A program made the translations under genes and the position numbers. Below the pieces are notes generated by a model that saw only the letters and a list, made by a program, of their open reading frames with translations, was not told the DNA's origin and searched no databases. Source: RGIG5050 sp045636065 (lineage in GTDB: Bacteria > Verrucomicrobiota > Kiritimatiellia > RFP12 > UBA1067). From it: a DNA stretch of 25,772 nt. Where the stretch lies: assembly GCA_045636065.1 (NCBI GenBank), contig JAZTWW010000024.1, positions 1 through 25,772 on the forward strand, in the 5' to 3' direction. This document shows positions 8,376 to 16,424 of the stretch, one piece after another. Within the stretch, counting starts at the first letter, position 1. Each line of letters begins with the position of its first letter.

Positions 8376-8426
8376 ACCCAAAAATCAATATGTCCATGGT
8401 GCAGTCATAGAATGCGGAGGAAAACG

Positions 8427-11400
8427 ATGAAACGAGCTGTTTTGACGTGTCTTGCCGCGCTGTCGGCGTTTCTGGCGCGCGCTGCGCAGAGCGTCGACTC
8501 CGAGGCGCTGCGCGCCGGCAAAGGCGCGCTCGTGCTGCAGTGCGGAAGCGACTGGTGCGTAAGCGGCGAGAGCGTCAGGGAAGTCTTCGAAAGCCCTGCT
8601 TTCAAGCGCAGCAAAGTCGGTTCGCAGTTCGTCACCGGCATCTACGATGACATGGATAACCTCACCGATGCGGTGAAGGCCGCGAACGAGCTTGCCCGCC
8701 CGCTTCTCATCCGCACAAAGCGCTTCCCCGCCATAACCTGCTTCACCCCAGGGCCGAACATGCGCGTTTATGCGCAGATAGAGAACGTCCCCGCAAATGT
8801 AACCCCTGAAAAGCTCGCGAAGGCAATCGCCAAGGTAACAGCCCGCAAGGACAAGGCCGAGGCCCTTTTCAAGAAGGCCGCCGCCGCCAAGGGCGAGGAG
8901 GCCGCCGACCTCTACGGCGAAGGTTTCGACATTCTCGCGTCCATGATGGGCATCTTCCACTTCAAGGAGCTTACAACGGGCAACCACGGCTGGCGCAAGG
9001 AGTGGGATGAGCTCGTCAAGCTCGATGCGGGCGACCGCTACGGATGGATTGCGCACTTCACGTTGGACGAATATGCTACTGTCGCCGCCGTCCAGAAGCT
9101 CTCCGAGATGAAGGAGAACGGTTCACGCAGCCAGTGCGATGCATATGTCCGCAAGTACAAGGCCCTCCCCGACAAGCACTTTGACGCCAACCAGAAGCAG
9201 TTTGTAAAGGTGCTCGAATACGCTCTTGCGGACAATCCCACCGGAACCCCGCTTTCGGCAGACGGCAAGCGCCTTCTGAAGGAGGCGTTAGCCCTTGGCC
9301 GCGACACGTTCTGGGGGCAGTTCGCCATGGGTAGGCTCATAATGGACGGCGAGAAGATCGAGTCCAAGGGCCTTCCGGCGGCAAAGGTCCTGCCGCGCCC
9401 CAACGGCAACTCCGGCGTAAAGCAGGCGTTCCCGCTTGAGCAGGTGAAGAAGAACCTGACCGGCATAAAGCCCGGCGCGAAGCTCACGGAGCCGCAGAAG
9501 ATGGCTATCGCGAGATACGCCGCATTGAGAGCCATAGGGCAGGAAGGCTGGCAGGAGCTTGTAAACCGCCCTGGAAGCGGGCAGTTCGTCAAGGCGTTCC
9601 TCAACGACCGCGTGTGGCTTGAGGATTTCGCGTGGAGCGGAACGTTCCAGGAGAAGGAATGGGGCAAGGCCAGCGACGGTCCTGGCGACGGCGCGGGCGC
9701 GATCCTCGCCCTTGAATCGCTCATCTTCCAGGACAACGGCAAATGGGTGCCGTTCGCCGATGGCCGCTACGAGGACAACGAAGGCCGCCGCTTCATGACG
9801 GCCCTCGCGCTCGTCTTCCCGGACAAGGACGAAGCGTGGCTTGCGGACGTCCTCGACGCCTACCGCTCCGCCGCGCTTTCGGGCCGCCTCCACAAGACGG
9901 CCTACTCGCAGCCCGTCTGGCAGTGGCGCTTCGCCGTCCACCAGGGCCACCACACCGGCGGCTGCGACAATATGGCCGCGCAGCAGCGCCACCTCAACAA
10001 GTTCGTGAACCTTCCGATGCGCGAGTACGGCGGCACACCCTGGATGATCGAGTACCGCCTTAAGAACTGCTTCGGCGATTCCGTGCATGGTCCGCTCTAC
10101 TACGCTCCGTGGGCGGCGGCGAATGAATGGCCCAAGCGCAAGTACTCGCAGATCGTCGGCGGCGTCTGCGGCGAGCTCTCCAAGTTCGGAAGCGCCACCG
10201 CTAACTCCCACGGCATGCCTTCCACGACGGTCGGCCAGCCGGGGCACTGCGCATATTCCCGCAGGCTCCCCGACGGCAAGTGGGTCCTCAACTACAACGT
10301 CACCGGCCACTCGCAGATGCACCTCTGCTTCTGGGGCAAGCACGAATGGCAGTACACCCCGGCAATAGAGGGAACGTTCTCCGGCGACCGCGAGACGCGC
10401 CTTGGCGCAGACCGCATGGTGGCCTTGGCCCTGCTCGCGGAGGAGACGAAGAAGGACGCCAAGACGATAGAGAGCTTCTATCAGCACGCCTGCGCCGCAA
10501 AGAAAGAGCACTACGGCGCGTGGAAGGCGTACGGCGACTGGCTGATGCGCTCCAATACGCCTATCGACAAGCTCCGCGTATGGGTGCGCGGCTGCGCAAG
10601 AGGCATGAAGACCGGCCGCCAGCCTCTCTGGAACATCCTTACCCCGTATTTCGAGCGTGTCGCCAGGGAGAAGGGGAAGTCCGCATTGAAGGACGATCTT
10701 ATCGCATTCGCCCCTCTTCTGAGGCAGGGCGGCGAGAAGATCGAGGAGGAGGCGGATTTCGGAGTGGTCCTCAAGCAGTGGGGTGAAGCGCTTGGCACCG
10801 ACAGGCAGATGCGCTACGATGTCCTAAGGGCGATGCTTGAGTCGCAGGCCGGAACGGGCGACTACTTCTCCCAGACGATGGCCTGGGGAAGCGAGTTCTT
10901 CATGGGCGCTCCAGGTGGAGCTGAGCTCTTCTCCAAGTGCCTCAATGAAGCGCTCGCAGCCAAGGCTAAAGGCGGCAAGGGCGGCAAAGGCTCCAAGGGC
11001 GGAGACGATAAGGGCATAGACTTTGGCCCGATGATTCTCGCTGCGTCGAAGAACGGGAACATCGATTCCTTCCGCAACACGGTGGCCCTCCAGGCGAAGC
11101 TCTCCCCGATCCAGACGCCTGGCCAGACCTACCCGCTCAAGGACTTTGGCGGCGAGCTCGTGAGCAAGGACGGTCTCATCCAGACGTCGTCGACTTGCGG
11201 GCACGACCATCCCGAGAGGTATCCTCTTGCAATCGACGCATCCCCGATTCCCAGCGGCGGCGCGGCATTCCATACCGATGGTGAGGAGGCCCCGTGGGCG
11301 ACGGTGTTCCTTGCCGGTCCTACGGAGGTCAAGGGCATAGTGCTTGAGAACCGCTTCGGCGGGCACAACGCAACGCGCCTTGTGCCTTTCTCTGTGGAGA

Positions 11401-11585
11401 TTTCAGAGGACGGGCAGAGCTGGACGAAGGTCTACTCTGACTCCGCAGTAAAGGACACGTACCGCATCGATCTGAGGGGTCGGCAGAACCGCACGAAGTT
11501 CGTGCGCGTCTCTCGCGACAAGGGTGCGAAGAAAGAGGTGTTCCACCTTCACAAGTTTCTCGTGTATGGCGTAAAGCTGTACTGA
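8427..11585 (+). CDS. Large secreted multidomain protein: Trx-like, transglutaminase-like and discoidin-like parts
   Basis: The 1052-residue product has a signal peptide (MKRAVLTCLAALSAFLARA, cleavage near 19-21). Residues about 33-140 look like a thioredoxin-fold domain (LQCGSDWC, later RFPAITCF), but with a single cysteine, C44, in WCVSG instead of CxxC, so redox activity is unlikely. A long helical part follows. Around 575-630 the block GGVCGELSKFGSATANSHG, then GQPGHCAY and KWVLNYNVTG, resembles a transglutaminase or papain-like core with candidate C581, H607 and N622/N624. After a Lys/Gly linker near 846-865, the last ~120 residues resemble an F5/8C (discoidin/CBM32) sugar-binding domain. 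GGAGG lies 5 bases before the chosen ATG; the frame is open further upstream, but that part covers the promoter. It heads an operon with a sialidase, suggesting work on glycoconjugates. Domain names are my reading by eye, the enzyme activity is unproven. Confidence 0.75.
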   Translation: MKRAVLTCLAALSAFLARAAQSVDSEALRAGKGALVLQCGSDWCVSGESVREVFESPAFKRSKVGSQFVTGIYDDMDNLTDAVKAANELARPLLIRTKRFPAITCFTPGPNMRVYAQIENVPANVTPEKLAKAIAKVTARKDKAEALFKKAAAAKGEEAADLYGEGFDILASMMGIFHFKELTTGNHGWRKEWDELVKLDAGDRYGWIAHFTLDEYATVAAVQKLSEMKENGSRSQCDAYVRKYKALPDKHFDANQKQFVKVLEYALADNPTGTPLSADGKRLLKEALALGRDTFWGQFAMGRLIMDGEKIESKGLPAAKVLPRPNGNSGVKQAFPLEQVKKNLTGIKPGAKLTEPQKMAIARYAALRAIGQEGWQELVNRPGSGQFVKAFLNDRVWLEDFAWSGTFQEKEWGKASDGPGDGAGAILALESLIFQDNGKWVPFADGRYEDNEGRRFMTALALVFPDKDEAWLADVLDAYRSAALSGRLHKTAYSQPVWQWRFAVHQGHHTGGCDNMAAQQRHLNKFVNLPMREYGGTPWMIEYRLKNCFGDSVHGPLYYAPWAAANEWPKRKYSQIVGGVCGELSKFGSATANSHGMPSTTVGQPGHCAYSRRLPDGKWVLNYNVTGHSQMHLCFWGKHEWQYTPAIEGTFSGDRETRLGADRMVALALLAEETKKDAKTIESFYQHACAAKKEHYGAWKAYGDWLMRSNTPIDKLRVWVRGCARGMKTGRQPLWNILTPYFERVAREKGKSALKDDLIAFAPLLRQGGEKIEEEADFGVVLKQWGEALGTDRQMRYDVLRAMLESQAGTGDYFSQTMAWGSEFFMGAPGGAELFSKCLNEALAAKAKGGKGGKGSKGGDDKGIDFGPMILAASKNGNIDSFRNTVALQAKLSPIQTPGQTYPLKDFGGELVSKDGLIQTSSTCGHDHPERYPLAIDASPIPSGGAAFHTDGEEAPWATVFLAGPTEVKGIVLENRFGGHNATRLVPFSVEISEDGQSWTKVYSDSAVKDTYRIDLRGRQNRTKFVRVSRDKGAKKEVFHLHKFLVYGVKLY

Positions 11586-11613
11586 CATCAAAAGGCAATA
11601 AGGAGATAAATAG

Positions 11614-12714
11614 ATGAAGAAAGCAGTTTTTACCACCGCAGTTGCGCTTGCTTGCGCGCTCGGCGCCGGGGCCAAGGAGACCCTGTGGGCGTCGGGTGAT
11701 GCGGGTGTAGCCATATACCGCATCCCGGCCATCTGCACCGCGCCCGACGGCAAGACCGTCGTGGCCGTATGCGATGCGCGCAAGGACCATGGCGGTGATC
11801 TCAACACCAACCAGCCCATCTGGATAACGTGCCGCACTTCGACCGACAACGGCAAGACGTGGAGCGCGCCCAAGGCTACCTGGGACTGGAAGTGGAACTC
11901 CGAGGAGCAGTGGGCGGCGAGCGATCCTAGCTTCATCGTCGACAATCAGGCGAAGAAGATATTCCTATTCTACAACGTGTGGGAGTGCAAGCACCAGTAC
12001 GGCCGCTACCAGCACTGGATGCAGGAGTCGTCCGACAACGGCAAGACGTGGTCCAAGCCACGCGACATCACGGCCGACATCCGCCGCCCCGAATGGCCCA
12101 ACATGGGCTTCCTCTTCATAACCTCTGGAACGGGAATCCAGACGAAGGACGGGACGCTCCTTCATACGATCGTCTGGGTGCGCAACCATGTCGCGCTCTT
12201 CGGCTCGACCGACCACGGCAAGACCTGGAAGGCGATCGGCTCGCCCGCAAGCCCGGGCGACGAGTGCAAGGTCGTCGAGCTCGCCGACGGCAGGCTCATG
12301 ATCAACAGCCGCTGGCGCGGCGGCGGGCGCGAGATCCACATCTCCTCCGACGGCGGCAATACGTGGACGAGCCACGAGGACAAGAATCTCATAGACCCCG
12401 CCTGCAACGGCCAGATAATGCGCTATCCCGTCACGGCGGCCTGTCCCGGCAAGCCCCTCAAGCCCGGAACGCCCGAGAGCGTCCTTCTCTTCTCCAACTG
12501 CAAGAGCCCCAACAGGCGCATAAACGTCACGGTGAGAACGAGCTGGGATGAAGGCGAGACCTGGACGGACGGCGTCGCCGTCGAGCCGGGCGGCAGCGCC
12601 TACAGCGACATGACGGTCCTCCCCAACGGTGACGTGGGCGTCCTCTACGAGGGCGCTGGATACGGCAAGATCATATTCGACACGGTGAGCCCGAGGGATT
12701 TCCTCAAGAGGTGA
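11614..12714 (+). CDS. Secreted exo-alpha-sialidase (GH33-type, BNR repeats)
   Basis: Sialidases of family GH33 release terminal sialic acid from glycoproteins and glycolipids. The 366-residue product has a signal peptide (cleavage near A18-A20), then the YRIP motif with the first carboxylate-binding arginine, R36, and DARKDHGGD containing R56 and the presumed acid/base D62. Five Asp boxes (SxDxGxTW type) are visible: STDNGKTW, SSDNGKTW, STDHGKTW, SSDGGNTW and SWDEGETW, as expected for a six-bladed propeller. The block DECKVVELADGRLMINSR carries the conserved glutamate and second arginine, and AYSDM near the end supplies the nucleophile Y330. No carbohydrate-binding module or anchor is attached. 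AAGGAG lies before the ATG, 28 bp after the preceding gene, so the two are probably one operon. Confidence 0.92.
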   Translation: MKKAVFTTAVALACALGAGAKETLWASGDAGVAIYRIPAICTAPDGKTVVAVCDARKDHGGDLNTNQPIWITCRTSTDNGKTWSAPKATWDWKWNSEEQWAASDPSFIVDNQAKKIFLFYNVWECKHQYGRYQHWMQESSDNGKTWSKPRDITADIRRPEWPNMGFLFITSGTGIQTKDGTLLHTIVWVRNHVALFGSTDHGKTWKAIGSPASPGDECKVVELADGRLMINSRWRGGGREIHISSDGGNTWTSHEDKNLIDPACNGQIMRYPVTAACPGKPLKPGTPESVLLFSNCKSPNRRINVTVRTSWDEGETWTDGVAVEPGGSAYSDMTVLPNGDVGVLYEGAGYGKIIFDTVSPRDFLKR

Positions 12715-12738
12715 ATCCCGGCGGACTAGACCGCAAAG

Positions 12739-14190
12739 ATGGCCATACTTCTTCAAAGCGAGCGCAGGACGCTCAAGGGGCGCGTATTCCTCTTTCTGGT
12801 GTACGCGCTTCTGACGCTCGGCGGCCTGACGATGGTATGGCCCTTCATGGTGATGGTGTCGGCGAGCTTCTCGGGCCCATACGACTACCATCGCCATGAT
12901 GCGTTTCTAAGGCCTCTCTGGGACCGCGACGACAGGTTCATGAGAAGCCTCTCGCAGTGGTTTGCGAGGTTTCCGGGCGAGGTCTATCCCGATGCCCCGC
13001 CACAGTGGGGCAGCTGGATCGGCGTCGCGCGCGACCGCGAGGGCGTGAAGGCGTTCGCGGCGCGCGAACTCGAACCGGCTTTGCTCGACCCCGCTATCGA
13101 GGCCGAATGGCGCAAGGATGCGGCCGAGTGGCGCGAGAGGACGCTTGCAGCCGACATCGTGTACACCACCTGCACATACGACGGGCGCGACGTTGCCCCG
13201 TTCGTCAAAAGCCGCATAACCCTAGAGGAATTGAACCGCACCTGGCCGGTAAGGTACAGGAGCTTTTTCGACATCTCGTTTCTGAGCGAGAGCCGCAGCC
13301 CCCTCTCGCACGAGGATTGGCGCCCCCCGATGGACGACCCCAAGTTCAGGATGTGGCTCGACTTCAAGGACGGCTACCGCAAAAGCATGGTGGAGGACGG
13401 GGATTGGCTCTCGCGGACGCTTCCTTATCCGCTTGTGAGGGACGAAAGCGACGCGAGGCTTCTTAGGCACGCGATCGCCATACAGTTCATCGACCACGGT
13501 TGGCGCGACTTTGCAAGAAGCGCGCTTTCGAACTATGCGCTTACGTGCGAATACCTTTTCGTGAGAGGGCGCGCGTTCGTCAACACCGCGCTTCTCGTCT
13601 TTTTGAGCATACTGGCCGCGCTTACCGTGAACCCGCTAGCGGCGTACGCGCTTTCGAGGTTCAAGCTCAAGGGCACGGAGAGTATACTTCTTTTCCTTCT
13701 GGCGACGATGGCGTTCCCGGCCGCCGTGACGGCGATCCCCTCGTTCCTTCTCATACGCGATCTTGGGCTTCTCAACACCTTTGCAGCGCTCGTGCTGCCG
13801 ACCGTGGCGAGCGGCATGGGGATATTCATCCTGAAGGGCTTCTTTGACGCTCTTCCGCGCGAGCTCTATGAAGCCGCCGCCATAGACGGCGCTGGCGAGG
13901 CGACTGTCTTTCTCAAGATAACGCTCCCGATGACGGCTCCGATCCTCGCCGTCAACGCGCTCAACCATTTCGTCGCGGCGTACAGTTCGTGGGAGTGGGC
14001 GTTTCTCGTGTGCCAGGACGAGAGCCGCTGGACGATAGCCGTGTGGATGTACCAGATGAGCCGCACGTTCGCGGGACAGCCCTGGTGCGTCATGGCCGGT
14101 TTCGTCCTCGTCTCCATACCGACGGCAGTGGTCTTTCTCGCGTGCCAGAAGGTGATCCTCCGTGGCATAGTTCTTCCAAGCATGAAATGA
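12739..14190 (+). CDS. MalG-type sugar ABC transporter permease with large extracytoplasmic insertion
   Basis: The C-terminal half is a normal MalG-like inner-membrane permease: membrane helices near 277-303, 314-340 and 350-372, then the EAA loop ELYEAAAIDGAGEATVFLKI at about 376-395, which docks the ATPase, and a last helix near 448-472. The product is 483 residues, whereas MalG-type proteins are about 270-300. The excess is a hydrophilic stretch of roughly 230 residues between the first helix (about 17-43) and the second, probably outside the cytoplasm. No partner MalF-type permease, binding protein or MalK-type ATPase is in the window. The ATG lies 24 bp after the sialidase stop with only a weak ribosome site, suggesting readthrough from upstream. 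The sugar is unknown; context suggests a glycan-derived monosaccharide or oligosaccharide. Confidence 0.87.
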   Translation: MAILLQSERRTLKGRVFLFLVYALLTLGGLTMVWPFMVMVSASFSGPYDYHRHDAFLRPLWDRDDRFMRSLSQWFARFPGEVYPDAPPQWGSWIGVARDREGVKAFAARELEPALLDPAIEAEWRKDAAEWRERTLAADIVYTTCTYDGRDVAPFVKSRITLEELNRTWPVRYRSFFDISFLSESRSPLSHEDWRPPMDDPKFRMWLDFKDGYRKSMVEDGDWLSRTLPYPLVRDESDARLLRHAIAIQFIDHGWRDFARSALSNYALTCEYLFVRGRAFVNTALLVFLSILAALTVNPLAAYALSRFKLKGTESILLFLLATMAFPAAVTAIPSFLLIRDLGLLNTFAALVLPTVASGMGIFILKGFFDALPRELYEAAAIDGAGEATVFLKITLPMTAPILAVNALNHFVAAYSSWEWAFLVCQDESRWTIAVWMYQMSRTFAGQPWCVMAGFVLVSIPTAVVFLACQKVILRGIVLPSMK

Positions 14191-14209
14191 AACCGAAAGG
14201 AAAACGAAA

Positions 14210-14629
14210 ATGTTGAAGGGTATATCGCCTATAATCTCCCCCGAGCTCCTGAAGACGCTGGCCGAAATGGGCCATGGCGACGAGATCGTCTTCTCAGACG
14301 CACATTTCCCGGCCCATACGTTCAACTCGAAGGTGATCCGCATGGACGGAATCCCCGCCGACTTGATACTCTCTGGCGTCATCCCGCTCTTCGAGCTCGA
14401 CTCGTATGCGACGCCTGTGGTGATGATGGCTCCCGTTAAGGGCGACAGCCTCGACCCGTCCGTCGAGGCGATCTACCGCAGGGCGCTCGGCTACACGGGC
14501 GATATATGCCGCGAGGAGAGGTTCGCCTTCTACGAGCGCGCGAAGAAGGCGTTTGCCGTAGTCGTGACGGGCGAGACGAGAAAGTACGGGAACGTCATCC
14601 TCAAGAAGGGCGTGACGCCGGTCGTCTGA
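14210..14629 (+). CDS. fucU: L-fucose mutarotase (FucU/RbsD family)
   Basis: RbsD/FucU proteins speed interconversion of pyranose and anomeric forms of sugars; FucU acts on L-fucose after uptake. The 139-residue product is the usual length. It opens with MLKGISPIISPELLKTLAEM and GHGDEIVFSDAHFPA, the conserved active-site region with the key histidine and aspartate of the decameric enzyme, and ends with the typical VVVTGETRKYGNVILKKG. This sequence is closer to FucU than to RbsD, whose N-terminus and tail differ. AAAGGA precedes the ATG, 19 bp after the permease gene. There are no other fucose pathway genes (fucI, fucK, fucA) in the window, so the pathway must be encoded elsewhere or fucose may only be equilibrated here. 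Confidence 0.9.
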   Translation: MLKGISPIISPELLKTLAEMGHGDEIVFSDAHFPAHTFNSKVIRMDGIPADLILSGVIPLFELDSYATPVVMMAPVKGDSLDPSVEAIYRRALGYTGDICREERFAFYERAKKAFAVVVTGETRKYGNVILKKGVTPVV

Positions 14630-14645
14630 ATGGCGGAGAGGTGAT

Positions 14646-15659
14646 ATGGCTGAAAAGAGCGTAGGCGAGATAGTGGAGATGGCGAGCGCGTTCTACGAGA
14701 GCGCGGTCCTCTTCGCGGCTATAACGGATGGCGTCTTCGGGGCGGTCGAGCGCATAAAGGGCGGCGCCACCGCAGGGGCCGTCGCCAAAGAGCTTGACGC
14801 GAGCGAGCGCGGCGCAAGGCTTCTTCTAGACGCCTGCGCGGCGCTCGGGCTTCTCGCGAAGGAGGGCGAGGTCTACTCCAATACGCAGGCCGGGAGGATG
14901 GCGCTCGTTCCGGGCGGCTCCGCCGACCTTTCGAAGGCCATACTCTACAATAGAGACGTCTATCCCGCATGGGGGAGGCTCGCGGACTTCGCGAAGACGG
15001 GCCGGCCCGTGGAGCGTCCGTCGCTTCATCTCGGCGACGATGCGGCAAGGACGCGCACCTTCGCCATGTCCATGCGCTCGCGCGCTATGGCGATAGGGCG
15101 AGGCGTCATACCGCTTCTCGATCTCGGCGGCGCGACGCGCCTCCTGGATCTCGCGGGCGGCCCAGGCGCCTACGCCGAGCTGATCGCAAAGGCGTTCCCT
15201 TCGCTCGGGGTCGTCACGGTCGATCTCCCCGCGATAAGCGCCGTCGCGAAGGAGTGCGTCGCCCAGGCCGGGCTTGACGGGAGAATAGAGTGCCGCTCAG
15301 GGGACTACCACTCGGACGAATACGAAAGCTCCGCCTACGATGCGGTGACAATCTTCGGTGCACTCCATCAGGAAAGTCCAACCGACATAGTGGATATCCT
15401 CGGGCGCGCCTACAGGGCGTTGAGGCCCGGCGGAAAGCTGTATGTCCTCGACATGATGACGGACGCGACGCACACCGCGCCAAAGTTCAGCGCGCTCTTC
15501 GCCGTCAACATGGCCCTTACGACGGAAAACGGCTGGGTGTTCTCCGATGTGGAGCTTAAGGGGTGGATGGAGAAGGCCGGTTTCGAGCCTGGCGCGACGA
15601 GGACGCTCGCGCCGCCCATGCCGCACTGGCTCGTGGAGGCGGTAAAGCCGCTTGCTTGA
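14646..15659 (+). CDS. SAM-dependent methyltransferase (Methyltransf_2/O-methyltransferase-like)
   Basis: The 337-residue product has the two-part build of plant-type and CrtF-like O-methyltransferases. An N-terminal winged-helix dimerisation domain covers roughly 1-100 (ASERGARLLLDACAALGLL). The Rossmann domain has SAM motif I LLDLAGGPGAYAE at about 165-177, motif II ending VVTVDLPA, and DAVTIFGALHQ and LRPGGKLYVLDMM as post-motifs. The family usually methylates hydroxyl groups of small aromatic or isoprenoid compounds, but C- and N-methylating and even demethylating relatives exist, so the substrate cannot be named. GGAGAGG precedes the ATG, 16 bp after fucU. Its role next to a fucose gene and an exporter is unclear. 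Confidence 0.85.
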   Translation: MAEKSVGEIVEMASAFYESAVLFAAITDGVFGAVERIKGGATAGAVAKELDASERGARLLLDACAALGLLAKEGEVYSNTQAGRMALVPGGSADLSKAILYNRDVYPAWGRLADFAKTGRPVERPSLHLGDDAARTRTFAMSMRSRAMAIGRGVIPLLDLGGATRLLDLAGGPGAYAELIAKAFPSLGVVTVDLPAISAVAKECVAQAGLDGRIECRSGDYHSDEYESSAYDAVTIFGALHQESPTDIVDILGRAYRALRPGGKLYVLDMMTDATHTAPKFSALFAVNMALTTENGWVFSDVELKGWMEKAGFEPGATRTLAPPMPHWLVEAVKPLA

Positions 15660-15701
15660 GCGGCAGCGGATCTGGATTTGAACCTGAAAGGAATAAAGCA
15701 A

Positions 15702-16424
15702 ATGTCTGAAGCGTTGAAGGCAGCTGGAGTGGTCCATGCGTACGGCAAATCGGGAAGGGAGGTCCTCTCGGGGCTCGACCTTACGATGGAGGCTGGTTCG
15801 TTCGAGGCGCTTATGGGGCCTAGCGGATCGGGGAAATCCACGTTCCTGCACATAGCGGCGGGTCTCGTCCGGCCGAAGGCGGGGACGGTTCTCGTGGGCG
15901 GGGAGGACATCACCTCGATGAGCGATGCTAAGGCGGCCCGCTTCAGGCGCGCGAATGTGGGGGTCGTCTACCAGTCGTTCAACCTGGTGGACACGCTCAC
16001 CGTATGCGAGAATACGGTTCTCCCGGCGAGGCTTTCCGGGATAGCCCCTGACTGGCCGCGCTTCTACACGCTCGTCGCAAAGCTCGGCCTCAAGGGGCTT
16101 GAGGAGCGCTTCCCGGAGGAGCTTTCCGGCGGCGAGCGCCAGCGCGTCGCGATAGCGAGAGCGCTTTTCATGCAGCCGCCGCTCATCCTTGCGGACGAGC
16201 CGACGGGCAATCTCGATGTGGACACCGCGCGCGAGATGAGGGATCTTCTCAAGTCGCTTGCAAGCACCGAAAAGAGTGCGATCCTTCTGGTGACGCACGA
16301 TCCGCAGATGGCGGCAGCGGCCGACAAAGTCCATTTCCTCAAGGGCGGAAAGATCGCAAACTCCGTAGCGACAGGTCATGACGCCGCCGCCGTTTCGGCC
16401 GCGTATCTGGAGACGTACAAATGA
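15702..16424 (+). CDS. ABC transporter ATP-binding protein, LolD/MacB type
   Basis: This 240-residue ATPase has all nucleotide-binding motifs: Walker A GPSGSGKS, Q-loop (VYQSFNLVDTLTVCENT), signature LSGGERQRVAIARAL, Walker B LILADEPTGNLD and H-loop LLVTHD. The Q-loop region and the DEPTGNLD form are typical of the LolD/MacB/FtsE branch, which pairs with FtsX-type permeases in lipoprotein release, peptide or drug export or envelope signalling instead of sugar import. The frame extends upstream to a TTG at 15678, but AAAGGA at 15687-15692 and normal spacing favour the ATG at 15702. The stop overlaps the permease start by 4 bp, so the two proteins are translated together as one transporter. Confidence 0.93.
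   Translation: MSEALKAAGVVHAYGKSGREVLSGLDLTMEAGSFEALMGPSGSGKSTFLHIAAGLVRPKAGTVLVGGEDITSMSDAKAARFRRANVGVVYQSFNLVDTLTVCENTVLPARLSGIAPDWPRFYTLVAKLGLKGLEERFPEELSGGERQRVAIARALFMQPPLILADEPTGNLDVDTAREMRDLLKSLASTEKSAILLVTHDPQMAAAADKVHFLKGGKIANSVATGHDAAAVSAAYLETYK

Noticed and set aside
8313..8426. Upstream extension of the 8427 gene
   Set aside because: It would place the promoter inside the gene and hide the signal peptide. The GGAGG site fits the ATG at 8427.
9288..10511. 407-residue antisense frame within the 8427 gene
   Set aside because: Overlaps a well-supported gene entirely and shows no motif or start signal.
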